This document shows positions 24,685-35,444 of a stretch of 64,000 bases of DNA, piece by piece. Origin of the DNA: Homarus americanus. Its lineage: Eukaryota; Arthropoda; Malacostraca; Decapoda; Nephropidae. How positions within the stretch are numbered: the stretch's first letter is position 1; each line of letters opens with the position of its first letter. The position numbers were made by a program, and so were the translations under genes. The stretch spans positions 2,775,971 to 2,839,970 of the forward strand of contig NW_024720711.1 of the NCBI RefSeq assembly GCF_018991925.1, read 5' to 3'. A model generated the notes under the pieces. It had not been told where the DNA came from and did not search any database. It saw nothing but the letters and a program-made list of their open reading frames with translations.

Positions 24685-25215
24685 GTGTACGTGGATTAAG
24701 GTGGTTTATAAGTGGGTGTACGTGGATTAAGGTGGTTTATAATAGGTGTACGTGGATTAAGGTGGTTTATAAGTGGGTGTACATGGATTAAGGTGGTTTA
24801 TAAGTGGGTGTACGTGGATTAAGGTGGTTTATAAGTGGGTGTACGTGGATTAAGGTAGTTTATAAGTGGGTGTACGTGGATTAAGGTGGTTAATAAGTGG
24901 GTGTACGTGGATTAAGGTGTGGTTTATAAGTGGGTGTACGTGGATTAAGGTGGTTTATAAGTGGGTGTACGTGGATTAAGGTGGTTTATAAGGTGGGTGT
25001 ACGTGGATTAAGGTGGTTTTATAAGTGGATGTACGTGGATTAAGGTGGTTTATAAGTGGGTGTACGGGATTAAGGTGGTTTTATAAGTGGGTGTACGTGG
25101 GTTAAGGTGGTTTATAAGTGGGTGTACGTGGATTAAGGTGGTTTATAAGTGGGTGTACGTGGATTAAGGTGTGGTTTATAAGTGGTGTGTACGTGGATTA
25201 AGGTGTTTTATAAGT
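24685..25215. repeat. Minisatellite, 31-bp unit
   Basis: About 17 highly similar units containing GTGGGTGTACGTGGATTAAG and GTGGTTTATAA. The low divergence suggests recent expansion. Confidence 0.95.
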
Positions 25216-25247
25216 ATGTATGCATATGTGTCCAGTATTAATATCCC

Positions 25248-25330
25248 TCCACCCTACCACACCACCCCCACCACCACCACCCCCACCCCACCACCACCAC
25301 CACCACCCCCCCACCACCACCACCCCCGAC
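25248..25330. repeat. (CCA)n/(CCCCA)n low complexity
   Basis: CCACCACC and CCCCCACC units cover about 80 bp. Confidence 0.9.
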
Positions 25331-25874
25331 AAACAACGATAAATTGACCCTACACGCTAACCACGCATTAACGACCTGGACCTCTCTTAAAGTCTTATTC
25401 AGTCGTAAGTTATTTCTTTCCCTTAAGTGTGTATCTTGTGACGGTCGAGTCTCAGCGTAATTTTGACTCCATCTTGACTACAGAATTTTGATCGGTGGTT
25501 TAAGTGAAATAAGATATTTTTTTTTTTATTATTTTTTATTTACGATGATTGAGGAATTTGAGTCTTGTTTGTTTACGTGTGATAGATAGATAAAGTAGAT
25601 AGATGGATAGATAGATATATTAAATAGATAGATTGAAAATATTGTAAAAGAGAATATTTGTCTTGTTCACTTGTGTAAATTATTTAGTATTTTATAATCT
25701 TTTACATCAGGGTTTTTTTTCCTGTTTGTAAATCGATTATAATTTACGGCTATTTATTTAATCGTATTTTTTTATTAAGTTTTGTAAGTGATTGGTAATG
25801 AAGCGTTAAGTATTTCCAATCTTGTAAATCACCCAGGAGTTCAATCTTGTAAATCAGCAAACATTTACAATCTC

Positions 25875-25875
<1 letters not shown>
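25331..25875. other. AT-rich intron sequence
   Basis: Contains a GATA-rich patch (25580-25630) and A/T homopolymer runs. No gene is seen. Confidence 0.5.

Positions 25876-25958
<83 letters not shown>
25876..25958. repeat. (CA)n microsatellite
   Basis: A perfect CA tract of about 83 bp, abutting a unique segment that may be a mobile-element end. Confidence 0.97.
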
Positions 25959-25960
<2 letters not shown>

Positions 25961-26115
25961 CATCCATGACCACCGAAGGGTCAAGACGTACCTGGCGCTC
26001 TCTCAGAGCAGCCAGGTCAACTATTGGCCCATACCAACTCCCTCCCTGAACCCTCCTCCCCACCGGAATATCAACAAGTTCACGCCAGAAGTTACTATTT
26101 CATTTAGGAAAGAAA
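25959..26115 (-). other. Unrecognised minus-strand open segment joined to (TG)n
   Basis: On the minus strand an open frame reads NFWRELVDIPVGRR, then SWYGPIVDLAALRERQ, with CAG|GTACGT directly after it. It runs on without a stop into the (TG)n tract. It could be a fragment of a microsatellite-associated mobile element or a chance frame. No family is assigned. Confidence 0.25.
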
Positions 26116-26279
26116 TGGAACCAGTGTTAAACAGAGGTGAACAGTGCTGTCAGTGAGAACAACTCAACAGTAACAGTGGTACCCAAGTTGACCTTTCACA
26201 CAGTGAGGTCCCAGGTACCCAGTGATAACGGCCCGTGAGACCCAACTACCAGCGATGTGTTAATCCGTCTACGATAGGA

Positions 26280-27145
26280 AGGCCTGGAACCACACCTCAC
26301 TCATATAACACCATCTGTGAGGAATTACTACACCACGTGAGCCCCTCATAACACCATATGTGAAGGAGTTACTACACCACGTGAGGCCCCTCATAACACC
26401 ATCTGTGAGAATTACTACACCACGTGAGCCCCTCATAACACCATCTGTGAGGAATTACTACACCACGTGAGGCCCCTCATAACACCATATGTGAAGGATT
26501 ACTACACCACGTGAGGCCCCTCATAACACCATCTGTGAGGAATTACTACACCACGTGAGGCCCCTCATAACACCATATGTGAAGGAGTTACTACACCACG
26601 TGAGGCCCTCATAACACCATCTGTGAGGGAATTACTACACCACGTAGGCCTCATAACACCATCTGTGAGAATTACTACACAGGCCCCTCATAACACCATC
26701 TGTGAGGAGTACTACACCACGTGAGGCCCTCATAACACCATATGTGAAGGATTACTACACCACGTGAGGCCCCTCACACCATCTGTGGGAATACTACACC
26801 ACGTGGCCCCTCATAACACCATCTGTGAGGAATTACTACACCACGTGAGGCCCCTCATAACACCATCTGTGAGGAATTACTACACCACGTGAGGCCCCTC
26901 ATAACACCATCTGTGAGGAATTACTACACCACGTGGAGCCCTCATAACACCATCTGTGAGGGAATTACTACACCACGTGAGGCCCCGCATAACACCATCT
27001 GTGAGGATTACTACACCGTGAGGCCCTCATAACACCATCTGAGGGAATTACTACACCACGTGAGGCCCCTCATAACACCATCTGTGAGGAACTACTACAC
27101 CACGTGAGTCCCTCCTAACACCATCTGGAGGAGGTTACTACACTA
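26280..27145. repeat. Minisatellite, 44-bp unit with CACGTG in most units
   Basis: About 19 units contain CATAACACCATCTGTGAGG, AATTACTACACC and CACGTGAGGCCCCT. Sixteen intact CACGTG E-boxes lie between 26332 and 27110. Two or three units have lost it (for example CACGTAGG, ACCGTGAGG). Confidence 0.95.
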
Positions 27146-27159
27146 CGTTTTGCTGTTCA

Positions 27160-27352
27160 ACACCTACAATAATCTGTATGTTCACTGTATGTTCCTTTAC
27201 CTTTCTCTAATGAAGGCTTTTGTTAAACCACCAATGTATGTAATAAGTCATTTATGCCCAATGTATATTTTCAGCCTTCGGGCTGCAGAACTTCAATAAA
27301 CCGTTAATTATTATTATAATTATTATTATTACACACACACACACACACACAC
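27160..27352 (+). mobile_element. Probable LINE 3' UTR with (ATT)n tail
   Basis: Unique sequence containing CAGCCTTCGGGCTGCAGAAC and AATAAA ends in an ATT-rich tail (27306-27330), then (AC)n to 27352. The layout fits a non-LTR retrotransposon 3' end with a simple-repeat tail. No coding part remains, so the class is uncertain. Confidence 0.45.
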
Positions 27353-27589
27353 AGCTTCAGAGTGGAAAAAAAATTCCCCTAAAAACTAATGACAAAATAG
27401 AGAATTTCCCCGCCATTTCTATCGCCCAAAAGTTGTCAGTATCGCTAACGAGGGACTAACAGGTCGGTGACAAGGTTGAACGAGGTGATTAGAGTGTTGT
27501 TGTCGTTGTAAGGTTGTTTACTTGTCCACTGAACGACCGTCTGGGTGTTTGGGGAGTATTTTGTTTGTTGCTGATGTGCATGACATTAT

Positions 27590-27800
27590 TGGTTGCTGTT
27601 TGTGTGTTTCTGTTTGTGTCTGTGTGTATATGTATGAGTGTTTTGGTCTGTGTTTCTTTCTGTTTGTTTGTGTGATTATTTGTGTGTATGTATGTATGTA
27701 TGTATGTATGTATGTGTGTATGTATGTATGTATGTGTGTATGTATGTATGTATGTATGTGCGTGTGTGTGTGTGTGTATGTGTGTGTGCGTGTACAGTAT
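27590..27800. repeat. GTTT/(TGTA)n/(GT)n microsatellites
   Basis: TGTTTGTG words lead into a long (TGTA)n block (27686-27760) and GT repeats. The Cys/Val frames are artefacts. Confidence 0.9.
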
Positions 27801-27857
27801 TAAAAACACATGTCCTGTCTTTGACCATCTGTGTATGTAGCAGTAGGTTCCCTCCTC

Positions 27858-27935
27858 TCACCCCCCCACCCCACCCCCACCCCCACCCCACCCCCACCCC
27901 ACCCCTCACCCACCCCCACCCCCACCACACCTCCA
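27858..27935. repeat. (CCCCA)n low complexity
   Basis: Imperfect CCCCAC/CCCACC units. The minus strand is G-rich with quadruplex potential. Confidence 0.9.
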
Positions 27936-28039
27936 CCCACACCCTTCTCATGCTAGGATGATCTAAAACAATAGCCCAGTCTGTGGTAATGGTGGTGACA
28001 GGTGTGGTATAGGAAGGGTTGTTGATCTACCACAAAACC

Positions 28040-28430
28040 AGGTCTGGCAGATTGTGGTAGTGGTGGAAGTAGTGGTAGTGGTAGTTAGGGATGGTGATTA
28101 AGGGGTAGTCGTGGTTAGGAGGGTGATAGTAGTTGTGGTGGTAAAGGGTCATAGTGGTAGTTTTGGTTAACGGTGATGGTAGTAGTAGTTGTAGTTAAGC
28201 GGGTGTAGTAGTTGTAGTTAAGCGGGGTAGTAGTAGAAGTTGTGAGGGGGTGATAGTGGTAGTTGTGGTTGGGGGGTTGGCAGTTGTGGTTGAGGTGATA
28301 GGGTTAGTTGTGATTAAGGGGGTGGTAGTTATGGTTAAGGGGGTATTAGTTGTGGTTAAAGGGGGTGGTAGTTGTGGTTAGGGGTAGTAGTGGGGAAGGG
28401 GTCGTCAAAAGGGGGTGGTCCCAAGGGGTG
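28040..28430. repeat. Degenerate GTGGTAGTTGTGGTTAAG repeats
   Basis: Irregular 16-25 bp units of GGTAGTNGTGGTTAAGGGGG spread over nearly 400 bp. No gene is seen. Confidence 0.75.
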
Positions 28431-28494
28431 GCTGTAGACCCCTGGACCTCATTATTAAACACACGTCGAGTAACTTTTAATATTTTCTTGGTAT

Positions 28495-28732
<238 letters not shown>

Positions 28733-28884
28733 ATATATATCTAAGTCCTTGACGAGTCTTGTAAGTGTTCAGATCTACGGGAGCAAGAAGCTGCTATACT
28801 GTGCTATATTGCATATTAATTAGTACATGGAGGTGAAAGTCCTGTATTATGTGTGTGGGTAGTGACCTTTATGTTACCTTTATG

Positions 28885-29045
28885 TTAGGATGGGAGGGAA
28901 GGAGTAGGAGGGAAGGAGGTCATAGTAACACAGGAGGGAGAGAGGAAGGAGGGCCATAGTAACACAGTGGAGGGAGGGAGGGAAGGAGGGCCATAGTAAC
29001 ACAGTGGAGGGAGGGAGGGAGGGCCATAGTAACACAGTGGAGGGA
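28885..29045. repeat. Minisatellite with GGCCATAGTAACACAGTGGA
   Basis: About five units of 28-36 bp combine (GGGA)n of variable length with the CCATAGTAACACAG core. Confidence 0.85.
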
Positions 29046-29149
29046 AAAATTGCATATGTGACTGCCTCTTGTTTCCTGTTGTGGTTTATTTCTTCACAAG
29101 ACGATATTTTCCTGCGATCTCTCCCGGGAGATCCTTGGTGGAGAGGGAG

Positions 29150-29205
29150 GGGGGAGGGTGAGGGTGAGAGAGAAGGAAGGAAGGAAGGAGGGAAAAGGAG
29201 ACGAA

Positions 29206-29249
<44 letters not shown>
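29150..29249. repeat. Purine tract with (GA)n
   Basis: GGAAGG-rich DNA leads into (GA)n at 29208-29249. Confidence 0.93.
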
Positions 29250-29253
<4 letters not shown>

Positions 29254-29457
29254 ACAATGAAGAAATCCCCTTCTCCTCGTCCCACCCCCTCCACCCCCAT
29301 TGACCTTCACAAGAGGCGGCGCTACAAAAGCAGATTCTCGACCACAAAATTATTAAAAGACGAGAAAACAAAAACATTCCGGCATTACCACGACACACAG
29401 ACGGACACATCATCAAAATTTCCCAGAGTTTCCTGAGCTATGGTACTGGAGGGTCTT

Positions 29458-29460
<3 letters not shown>

Positions 29461-29505
<45 letters not shown>

Positions 29506-29800
29506 GCATCACATTCTCGCTTCTTGTTATATTTTGTTAGCTCCAAATACATCCCTAACCTCCCCTTTCCCTTAACTCCCCGTCCTTCCCCCCCTATATT
29601 TTTTTCCTTTTCCTCCCTCACCTCCCTCTTTTTCCTTCCTTCACTCCTTCCTTCCTCCTCCTCTTCCTCCACTCCCTTCCTTCCCTTCCTTTCTTCTTTC
29701 TTCCTCCTTCCTTCCCTCCTCCTTCCTTTCCCTTCCTCCCTCCTTCCTCCCCTCCTTTCCTCCCTCCCCTGTTACCCTGGAAGCTTAAAATCCTCCCGAC
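29461..29800. repeat. (GT)n microsatellite and CCTTCC pyrimidine tract
   Basis: (GT)n at 29461-29504, then a C/T-rich block (29565-29775) of CCTTCCTTCCTCC words. Confidence 0.85.
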
Positions 29801-30614
29801 TCACATTTTCTTCGTTCATGTTATAGTTATACGCCGTCGACCCCTGATGATCAAGTCCAATTCCTAGCTTTATGGACGTTCGATAATAAAGTCCACTGGT
29901 AATTCTTCGTCTTTGGGGAGGGAGAGGAGGTAGAGAGAGGAGGTCAGATAGCTGCCTAGCTATAATGCTCTTATGGTCGACAATCCCTTGAAGGTCATTT
30001 TGAGAGGGTCTTTAGGGACTTGTCGGGGGTGGTGAGAGGGAGATGGTGGTGGAGATTGAGGGGTGGGGAGATGGAGGGATGTTGATGGGGGAGATGGTAG
30101 GGGGCGTGAGGTAGGCTGTAGTAGGTCAGTCTTGATGATCTGTAGTACCCCGTCAGGAGGAGGTACAATTTTAACTCAATCCCACCATCATCTGCAACGT
30201 CGAGATACCAGGAACCTGAGTCGGGTCTAGCGGCGAGGTAGTTGTTGGGGGTGGGTGAAGTGGGGTGGTGGAGGTGGGTGGGGTGGGAAGGGGAGTGGTG
30301 AGGTGGGTGGGGGTGGGGTGAAGGAGGTGGTGAGGTGGGTGGGTGGGAAGGTGGGGGAGGGGTGTGGGTACCACTTCAGGGTACTTTTAGTTATCTATCT
30401 GACAGGTAAACCTCACCCAACGTCCTGAGTTCAGAAGCTTTGACCATCCATCCATCCATCCATCCATCCATCTATCTATCCATCTATCTATCAACCATTT
30501 ACCAATCCAAAACATTTCTCCGACCATTTAATTACGAGTCAAGAACGGGCGTAGTATTAGAATGATCCATCCATCAACCAATTAATTAGTTCTACGACCA
30601 TACACTTAAGATTC

Positions 30615-30663
<49 letters not shown>

Positions 30664-30680
30664 CAATTACCAGTCAATAA
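29801..30680. repeat. Intron sequence with GGTGGG block, (CATC)n and (CT)n
   Basis: Unique DNA around 29800-30230 has G-rich GATGG words (30020-30110). GGTGGGTGGGG repeats fill 30232-30365. (CATC)n/(CTAT)n is at 30444-30493 and (CT)n at 30617-30659. No gene is seen. Confidence 0.7.
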
Positions 30681-30940
30681 ACATATCCACAGCGATGAAT
30701 TACCAGCTCCCTCGCTAAAACATCACCACTACTTACTACTCCGGGGCTCTGAATTACGACCATATTTATAAAGCTTTTTGTGGTGTCTTCTGGGAGCTAT
30801 TTGCAATTGCACTCCGCCACGCGAAAATTACACTATTATGACCGGCTTTTTTGTGGCGGTCCTTGTGGGAGTCGACCGTCGGCTTTGGGTCAATTGTCCG
30901 AAGCGATCATGTTTGTAAGCGGCTGTAGTACTGCGAGAGA
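30681..30940. other. Repeat-free island, candidate conserved non-coding element
   Basis: Balanced unique sequence with TTTGCAATTGCAC, a symmetric C/EBP-like or octamer-like word, and ATTA cores. No coding features are visible. Location inside a developmental transcription-factor intron makes an enhancer plausible; this is inference. Confidence 0.3.
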
Positions 30941-30990
30941 GAGAGAGAGAGTGTTTACTGTACGAGTGATGTAAACGTTATTTATATACG

Positions 30991-31105
30991 AGACCTGTGG
31001 TGTAATGGTCAATACACTCGCCACACAAGTGTCTAGTCCCGGGTTCGATCCCTATAGACAGGGTGAAAATTAGGGCACGTTTCCTTATGTCATTTGCCTA
31101 ATAAC
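30991..31105 (+). mobile_element. tRNA-derived SINE
   Basis: The head resembles a tRNA: an A-box-like TGGTGTAATGG, an anticodon-arm-like ACACT...AGTGT and a perfect B box GGTTCGATCCC (31042-31052). ACAGGG near 31058 pairs with the CCTGT at the 5' end. The tail (GGGCACGTTTCCTTATG) is not tRNA, and the element runs into (CA)n at 31104. The anticodon loop is irregular, so a functional tRNA is unlikely. Confidence 0.65.
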
Positions 31106-31121
31106 ACACACACACACATAT

Positions 31122-31155
<34 letters not shown>

Positions 31156-31189
31156 CACACACACACACACACATACACATACACACACA

Positions 31190-31231
<42 letters not shown>
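31104..31231. repeat. (CA)n microsatellite, interrupted
   Basis: Interrupted CA tract with ATA and TCA interruptions, possibly the SINE tail. Confidence 0.95.
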
Positions 31232-31235
<4 letters not shown>

Positions 31236-31546
31236 TGTACCTTGTTAGTTAGTTTATTGACAAAATATTTAACAACTGTGCCACAATTCACACACTACAT
31301 CACCTTTTTTGTCCTGAACAGTTTACAAGTACACAATACACAACACACAATACACAATACACAATACACAATACACGGAATATCCAACTGTTTCTTGTCT
31401 TAACATAAACTATACAAGTAAGATAATTATTAATACAAATCAATTATATTTATCTTCTGCTATAAAAATAATGTTTATGTCTTCTTGTTTATGTCTATTA
31501 CGTCATTAGTCAACCCACACGTCTTTAATATAGTCTTTTGACCTTT

Positions 31547-31590
<44 letters not shown>

Positions 31591-31647
31591 GGGGGCAGCA
31601 GCAGGTCAGTTCTCTCTCTTCTAATTGACGACAGTAGAGACACAAAC

Positions 31648-31686
<39 letters not shown>

Positions 31687-31700
31687 GCATTACCTGAGCT
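31232..31700. repeat. (ACACAAT)n, (GT)n and (CT)n microsatellites in AT-rich DNA
   Basis: ACACAATACACAAT units at 31332-31376, (GT)n at 31552-31586, (CT)n at 31650-31682. No gene is seen. Confidence 0.85.
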
Positions 31701-32167
31701 CTTGAATTAATAACGTGGTAATGAGTAGTCGAGTACGGCGGCGATCCTATTACACGCCCACCCAGGTGTTACCGTAATTAAATATGTACGCCTATATTTT
31801 ACCTGTGATGTCGAGGAGTGAGATCAACAACTCCTATTTTACGCCAGAGATACGCACCTATAGTGTGAGCTGTGGTTCTTCGGAGGTGGTGGTGGTAGTG
31901 TGTGTTTATTTACGCACATGTATACACGGTAAACATAATATCTGTCCAACCGGGTCCGATAGACTTTCTTGTCTATGAATACACACATGGGGATGTGTAC
32001 ATGTGCATAAATCTGATCTGTAAATACACACATGCGGACGTGTCTTATACGCATAAATCCACATGTGCAAATATGCATAGACCATGCACTATGTACGCAT
32101 TGATGCATATCTACACTAGCGCAGATGCATGCAAGTCGACACACCAGAATTACGCACTTGGTTGTCA

Positions 32168-32169
<2 letters not shown>

Positions 32170-32228
<59 letters not shown>

Positions 32229-32350
32229 TATTGCCAACCCAGGGGTGTGGTGGAGAGAGAGGGAGGGAGGGAGGGAGGGAGGGGGAGTAGGTGGTTAGGA
32301 GAGAAGAGGGGGAGGGGTGAGAGGAAAGGAGGAGAAGGAGGTGGGGAGAG
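32170..32350. repeat. (GA)n and purine block
   Basis: Perfect GA tract 32170-32225 followed by GGGAGGGAGG-rich DNA. The 31701-32169 stretch before it is unique intron DNA with nothing recognised. Confidence 0.9.
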
Positions 32351-32503
32351 CACTGAATAAATGATGAAAACGAACAACAAACGAATGACATTACGTTTAC
32401 CCTTGTTTAACATTAGGGAGAGAGGGAGGAGGGTAAGCGATGAATGAGGGGAGGAGAGGAAGCAGATAAGAGGGAGAGGAGGGAGAGATGAATAAGGAAA
32501 GAA

Positions 32504-32506
<3 letters not shown>

Positions 32507-32539
<33 letters not shown>

Positions 32540-33190
32540 ACATTATTTAAAACAAATTATACCTAAAATACTGTACAATAATAACTAGAATACACAATGA
32601 TACATAATACACGAAAATACATTATACATAATACTAAAGAACTACAAAATACAGAGTTAACTACAGCAGGTCATTTTGTATTGGCTGGATAAATACAATG
32701 TTATCTTGGGTTGAATTTATTTGTCTATTCTGTAATATTTTAATGTATTTTATTGTTGTTTTGTTTTTGGTTTATTTATTTTTTACTAAACATTCTTATT
32801 TACATCAAATGTTTATTAATTAATGTTTATGTTGATTGTAAAGTATTATAATAATCCTCTTGTTTAGTTTCTTATCACGAGTTCCATCTGTGACGTCACG
32901 GGTAGTGGGTCAATAAGGTCAGGTCACTTGTTCAGGTAGGCAGAAGAAGACCTGGAAGGAGGTGGTTGAAGACGTCTGCAACTATCATTAAACTAACCTA
33001 ATGATGTGTTATGGGGCCCGCCTACCCCTCCGCCTCTACGTTGACTTTCGTTCAACTCTTATCTTGGTCGTGTTGTTTCTGTTAATTGTCGCTATGAAGG
33101 TTAGATACAGGTGTTGTTAAAGTGTTGTACTGGGGTGTGTTGGGTGTGTTCCTTGGGCGGTAAATATCCCGGAGCCCTGAGGGAGGAGGT
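32507..33190. other. (CT)n and AT-rich intron sequence
   Basis: (CT)n at 32507-32536, AT-rich unique DNA to 32880, a single perfect CRE TGACGTCA at 32891-32898, then GC-balanced unique sequence. No exon was recognised. Confidence 0.5.
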
Positions 33191-33590
33191 GGTGATGGTA
33201 ATATAAGCGGTGCAGGTCATCCGGAGCAAAGAGGAAATTATTTGAAAACCTTGTAAAGTTTTACACCTTCTGGGCCGCGCCTCTGGCCTCACCGTCCGCT
33301 TCTTTTCATTTAATTCCTGTTTTCTAGCTTTCGTTCCGCCGTTAAATCGTTATGGATTCTGGCCCAACAATTTCCTCCCTGGCCGAGTCGTTCAGTTACT
33401 AAGTGCAGCACCAGCGAATAATTAAATCATGCGCTTTAATTGTCTCGAAAATTTCTTTCCTAAAAATTACCAGTTGAAGACCGAGACCCCGAGGCACTGA
33501 GTCTGTTGCCAATTTCCGCCGCTCCACCGCCTCGGGCACCACGGCTTACAACTCCGTATTAACGATACCTAAAAAATTACTTACTAATTA
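33191..33590. other. Repeat-free island, candidate conserved non-coding element
   Basis: About 400 bp of unique balanced sequence with TAATTAAATCATGCGCTTTAA, a homeodomain-rich stretch near 33420-33440. No coding or RNA gene features are seen. Confidence 0.3.
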
Positions 33591-33775
33591 ACCATAGAAA
33601 TTTTTTTGTAATGGAATAGACATGTTATGTAGGAGTGTGTTAGGCGTGTGTGCAACGAAGCGGGGTGTGAGGGTGGTGGGCGTGGTGGTGTTGGCAGCAG
33701 TGTGTGGACTCTCCCGGTGTAGATGAAGAGGGTTGGAATAGCACCTGAGGGACCCAGCCCGATCATAACATCTAC

Positions 33776-34345
33776 ATGGCCGCCCCTCCCGCCCCTCACG
33801 GCCCTCCTCCCGCCCCTCACGGCCCTCCTCCCGCCCCCTCACGGCCCTCCTTCCGGCCTCCTCACGGCCCTCCTTCCGCCCCTCACGCCCTCCTTCCGCC
33901 CCCTCACGGCCCTCCTTCCGCCCCCTCACGGCCCTCCTTCCGCCCCTCACGGCCCCTCCTTCCGCCCCTCACGGCCCTCCTTCCGCCCCTCACGGCCCTC
34001 CTCCCGCCCCCCTCACAGCTCCTTCCGCCCCCTCACGGCCCCTCCTCTGCCCCCTCACGGCCCCATCCGCCCCCTCACGGCCCTCCTTCCGCTCCTCACG
34101 GCCCTCCTTCCGCTCCTCACGGCCCTCCTTCCGCTCCTCACGGCCCTCTTTCCGGTTCCTCACATCTTTTAACCCCCCACGACCCTCTTTGTCCTTCTCG
34201 GCCCTCCTCCCGCCCCTCACGGACATCCCCCCTAACTTCACGGCTCTCCTTGCCCTTCTCGGCCTTCCTTCCGCCCCTCACGGCTTTCCTCTCGCGCCTC
34301 ACAGCCTTCCTCACACCTCTCTCTCCCTCACAGCCTTCCTCACCC
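33776..34345. repeat. GC-rich minisatellite, about 22-bp unit
   Basis: About 25 units contain CCTCACGGCCCTCCTTCCGC with one to three base length changes. Pro/Ser/Arg-rich frames on both strands are artefacts. Confidence 0.93.
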
Positions 34346-34454
34346 CTCGCCCCTCGCCTCACCCCTCCATAAAAACACACATTCTTTTTCATTCTCTCCT
34401 TATCTATTTTCCTCCTGTTCTTCGTTTATCACTCCTCACCACACCCACCTTCCG

Positions 34455-34630
34455 TGAGGAGAGAGAGAGAGAGAGAGAGAGATGGTTTTCCCCGTTAGTC
34501 TATACAGCTGGTGATGATGAAACCTTTCCGGAAGCCCCCAACACCCACTAACCAAACCACCTCTTTACATGCCCTACTGGGCTGCCTGGGAGGGTTTCCT
34601 TTGACTTTGACGTGAAACCTTCTTGACTCG

Positions 34631-34664
<34 letters not shown>
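34455..34664. repeat. (GA)n and (CA)n microsatellites
   Basis: (GA)n at 34458-34482 and (CA)n at 34633-34664. Confidence 0.93.
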
Positions 34665-34665
<1 letters not shown>

Positions 34666-34857
34666 ACTTTGCTTATCGTGTGTAGGTCAAAATGGGTAAG
34701 GGGAGGGAACTCGGGTGAAGCCTTCAATAACTGTCTATATCTTAACAATAGGTCAATACGATGTGTCTAAAGGTCAAGATCAGTGTAAAAGGTCAGAGGT
34801 CATTATGTCTATCTCTGCGTATCAAGTGTGTGGTTGTTATTGTTGTTTTTGGGGGGG

Positions 34858-34990
34858 CGCTGGTGGTAGAGTGGTACCGCTCTTGCCTCGCAAGCAAGAT
34901 GTCACGGGTTCGGTTCCCGGGCCGGCGGAAGTTGTTTGGACACTCTTCCTAGTCCCCTTGGTCCCTCTTCACCTAACAGTAAAGTAGGTA
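34858..34990 (+). mobile_element. tRNA-Ala-like SINE
   Basis: The head folds as a tRNA. CTTGC and GCAAG form a perfect anticodon stem around the loop CTCGCAA (anticodon CGC, alanine type). The A box is TGGTAGAGTGG and the B box GGTTCGGTTCC. CGCTGGT at the 5' end pairs with GCCGGCG near 34921. The tail contains GGACACTCTTCCTAGT and CACCTAACAGTAAAGTAGGT, a tail type I recall as frequent in decapod sequences. The tail makes it a SINE and not a functional tRNA gene. Confidence 0.75.
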
Positions 34991-35075
34991 CTGTACCTGC
35001 TGTAAATCGAAAGTTGCGAATTCGTATTCAGGGACAAGTTGTTGGAACTTCCAATAACTTGCTTAAGACATAAAC

Positions 35076-35155
35076 CATTGACTCTTCAGGCTTCTACGCC
35101 CTTGACTCTTCAGGCTTCTACGCCCTTGACTCTTCAGGCTTCTACGCCCTTAACT
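35076..35155. repeat. Short 24-bp tandem repeat
   Basis: Three near-identical copies of TTGACTCTTCAGGCTTCTAC plus GCCC, then a partial fourth, lie just downstream of the SINE. Confidence 0.9.
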
Positions 35156-35440
35156 CATGAGACATAAAGCAAGCATGAACTTAGCATGCTTCCCTGTTGG
35201 GCTCTGTAAACGCTTCTGCGCTTCACCTTACACGAGGATGTAGAGAGGGGGTGCCCATTAAAAATAAGTAAAATGTTGTTTTGTATACACTTCATTAATC
35301 CAAGTCGTAAAGCACTTATATTAAATAGGTCTATTTTTTATTTATAATTTACGTAACTGGTTCATACACTAATCAACAACTATTACTGACTACGGTAACC
35401 AGTTCATGTAGTATTAAACAATTCAAATAACCCCTTCACA
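35156..35440. other. AT-rich intron sequence
   Basis: Unique AT-rich sequence with a degenerate doubled ACTGGTTCATACACTA/ACCAGTTCATGTAGTA. No gene is seen. Confidence 0.5.
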
Positions 35441-35444
35441 CATA

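Noticed and set aside
26280..27145. CRISPR-like regular repeats
   Set aside because: Units are contiguous without unique spacers, and the DNA is eukaryotic intron.
33723..34372. Pro/Ser-rich frames of 149 and 198 codons
   Set aside because: Two overlapping frames in the GC-rich 22-bp array, both artefacts.
34858..34930. Functional tRNA-Ala gene
   Set aside because: The D stem and T stem have mismatches and a SINE-type tail follows directly, so a SINE is the better reading.
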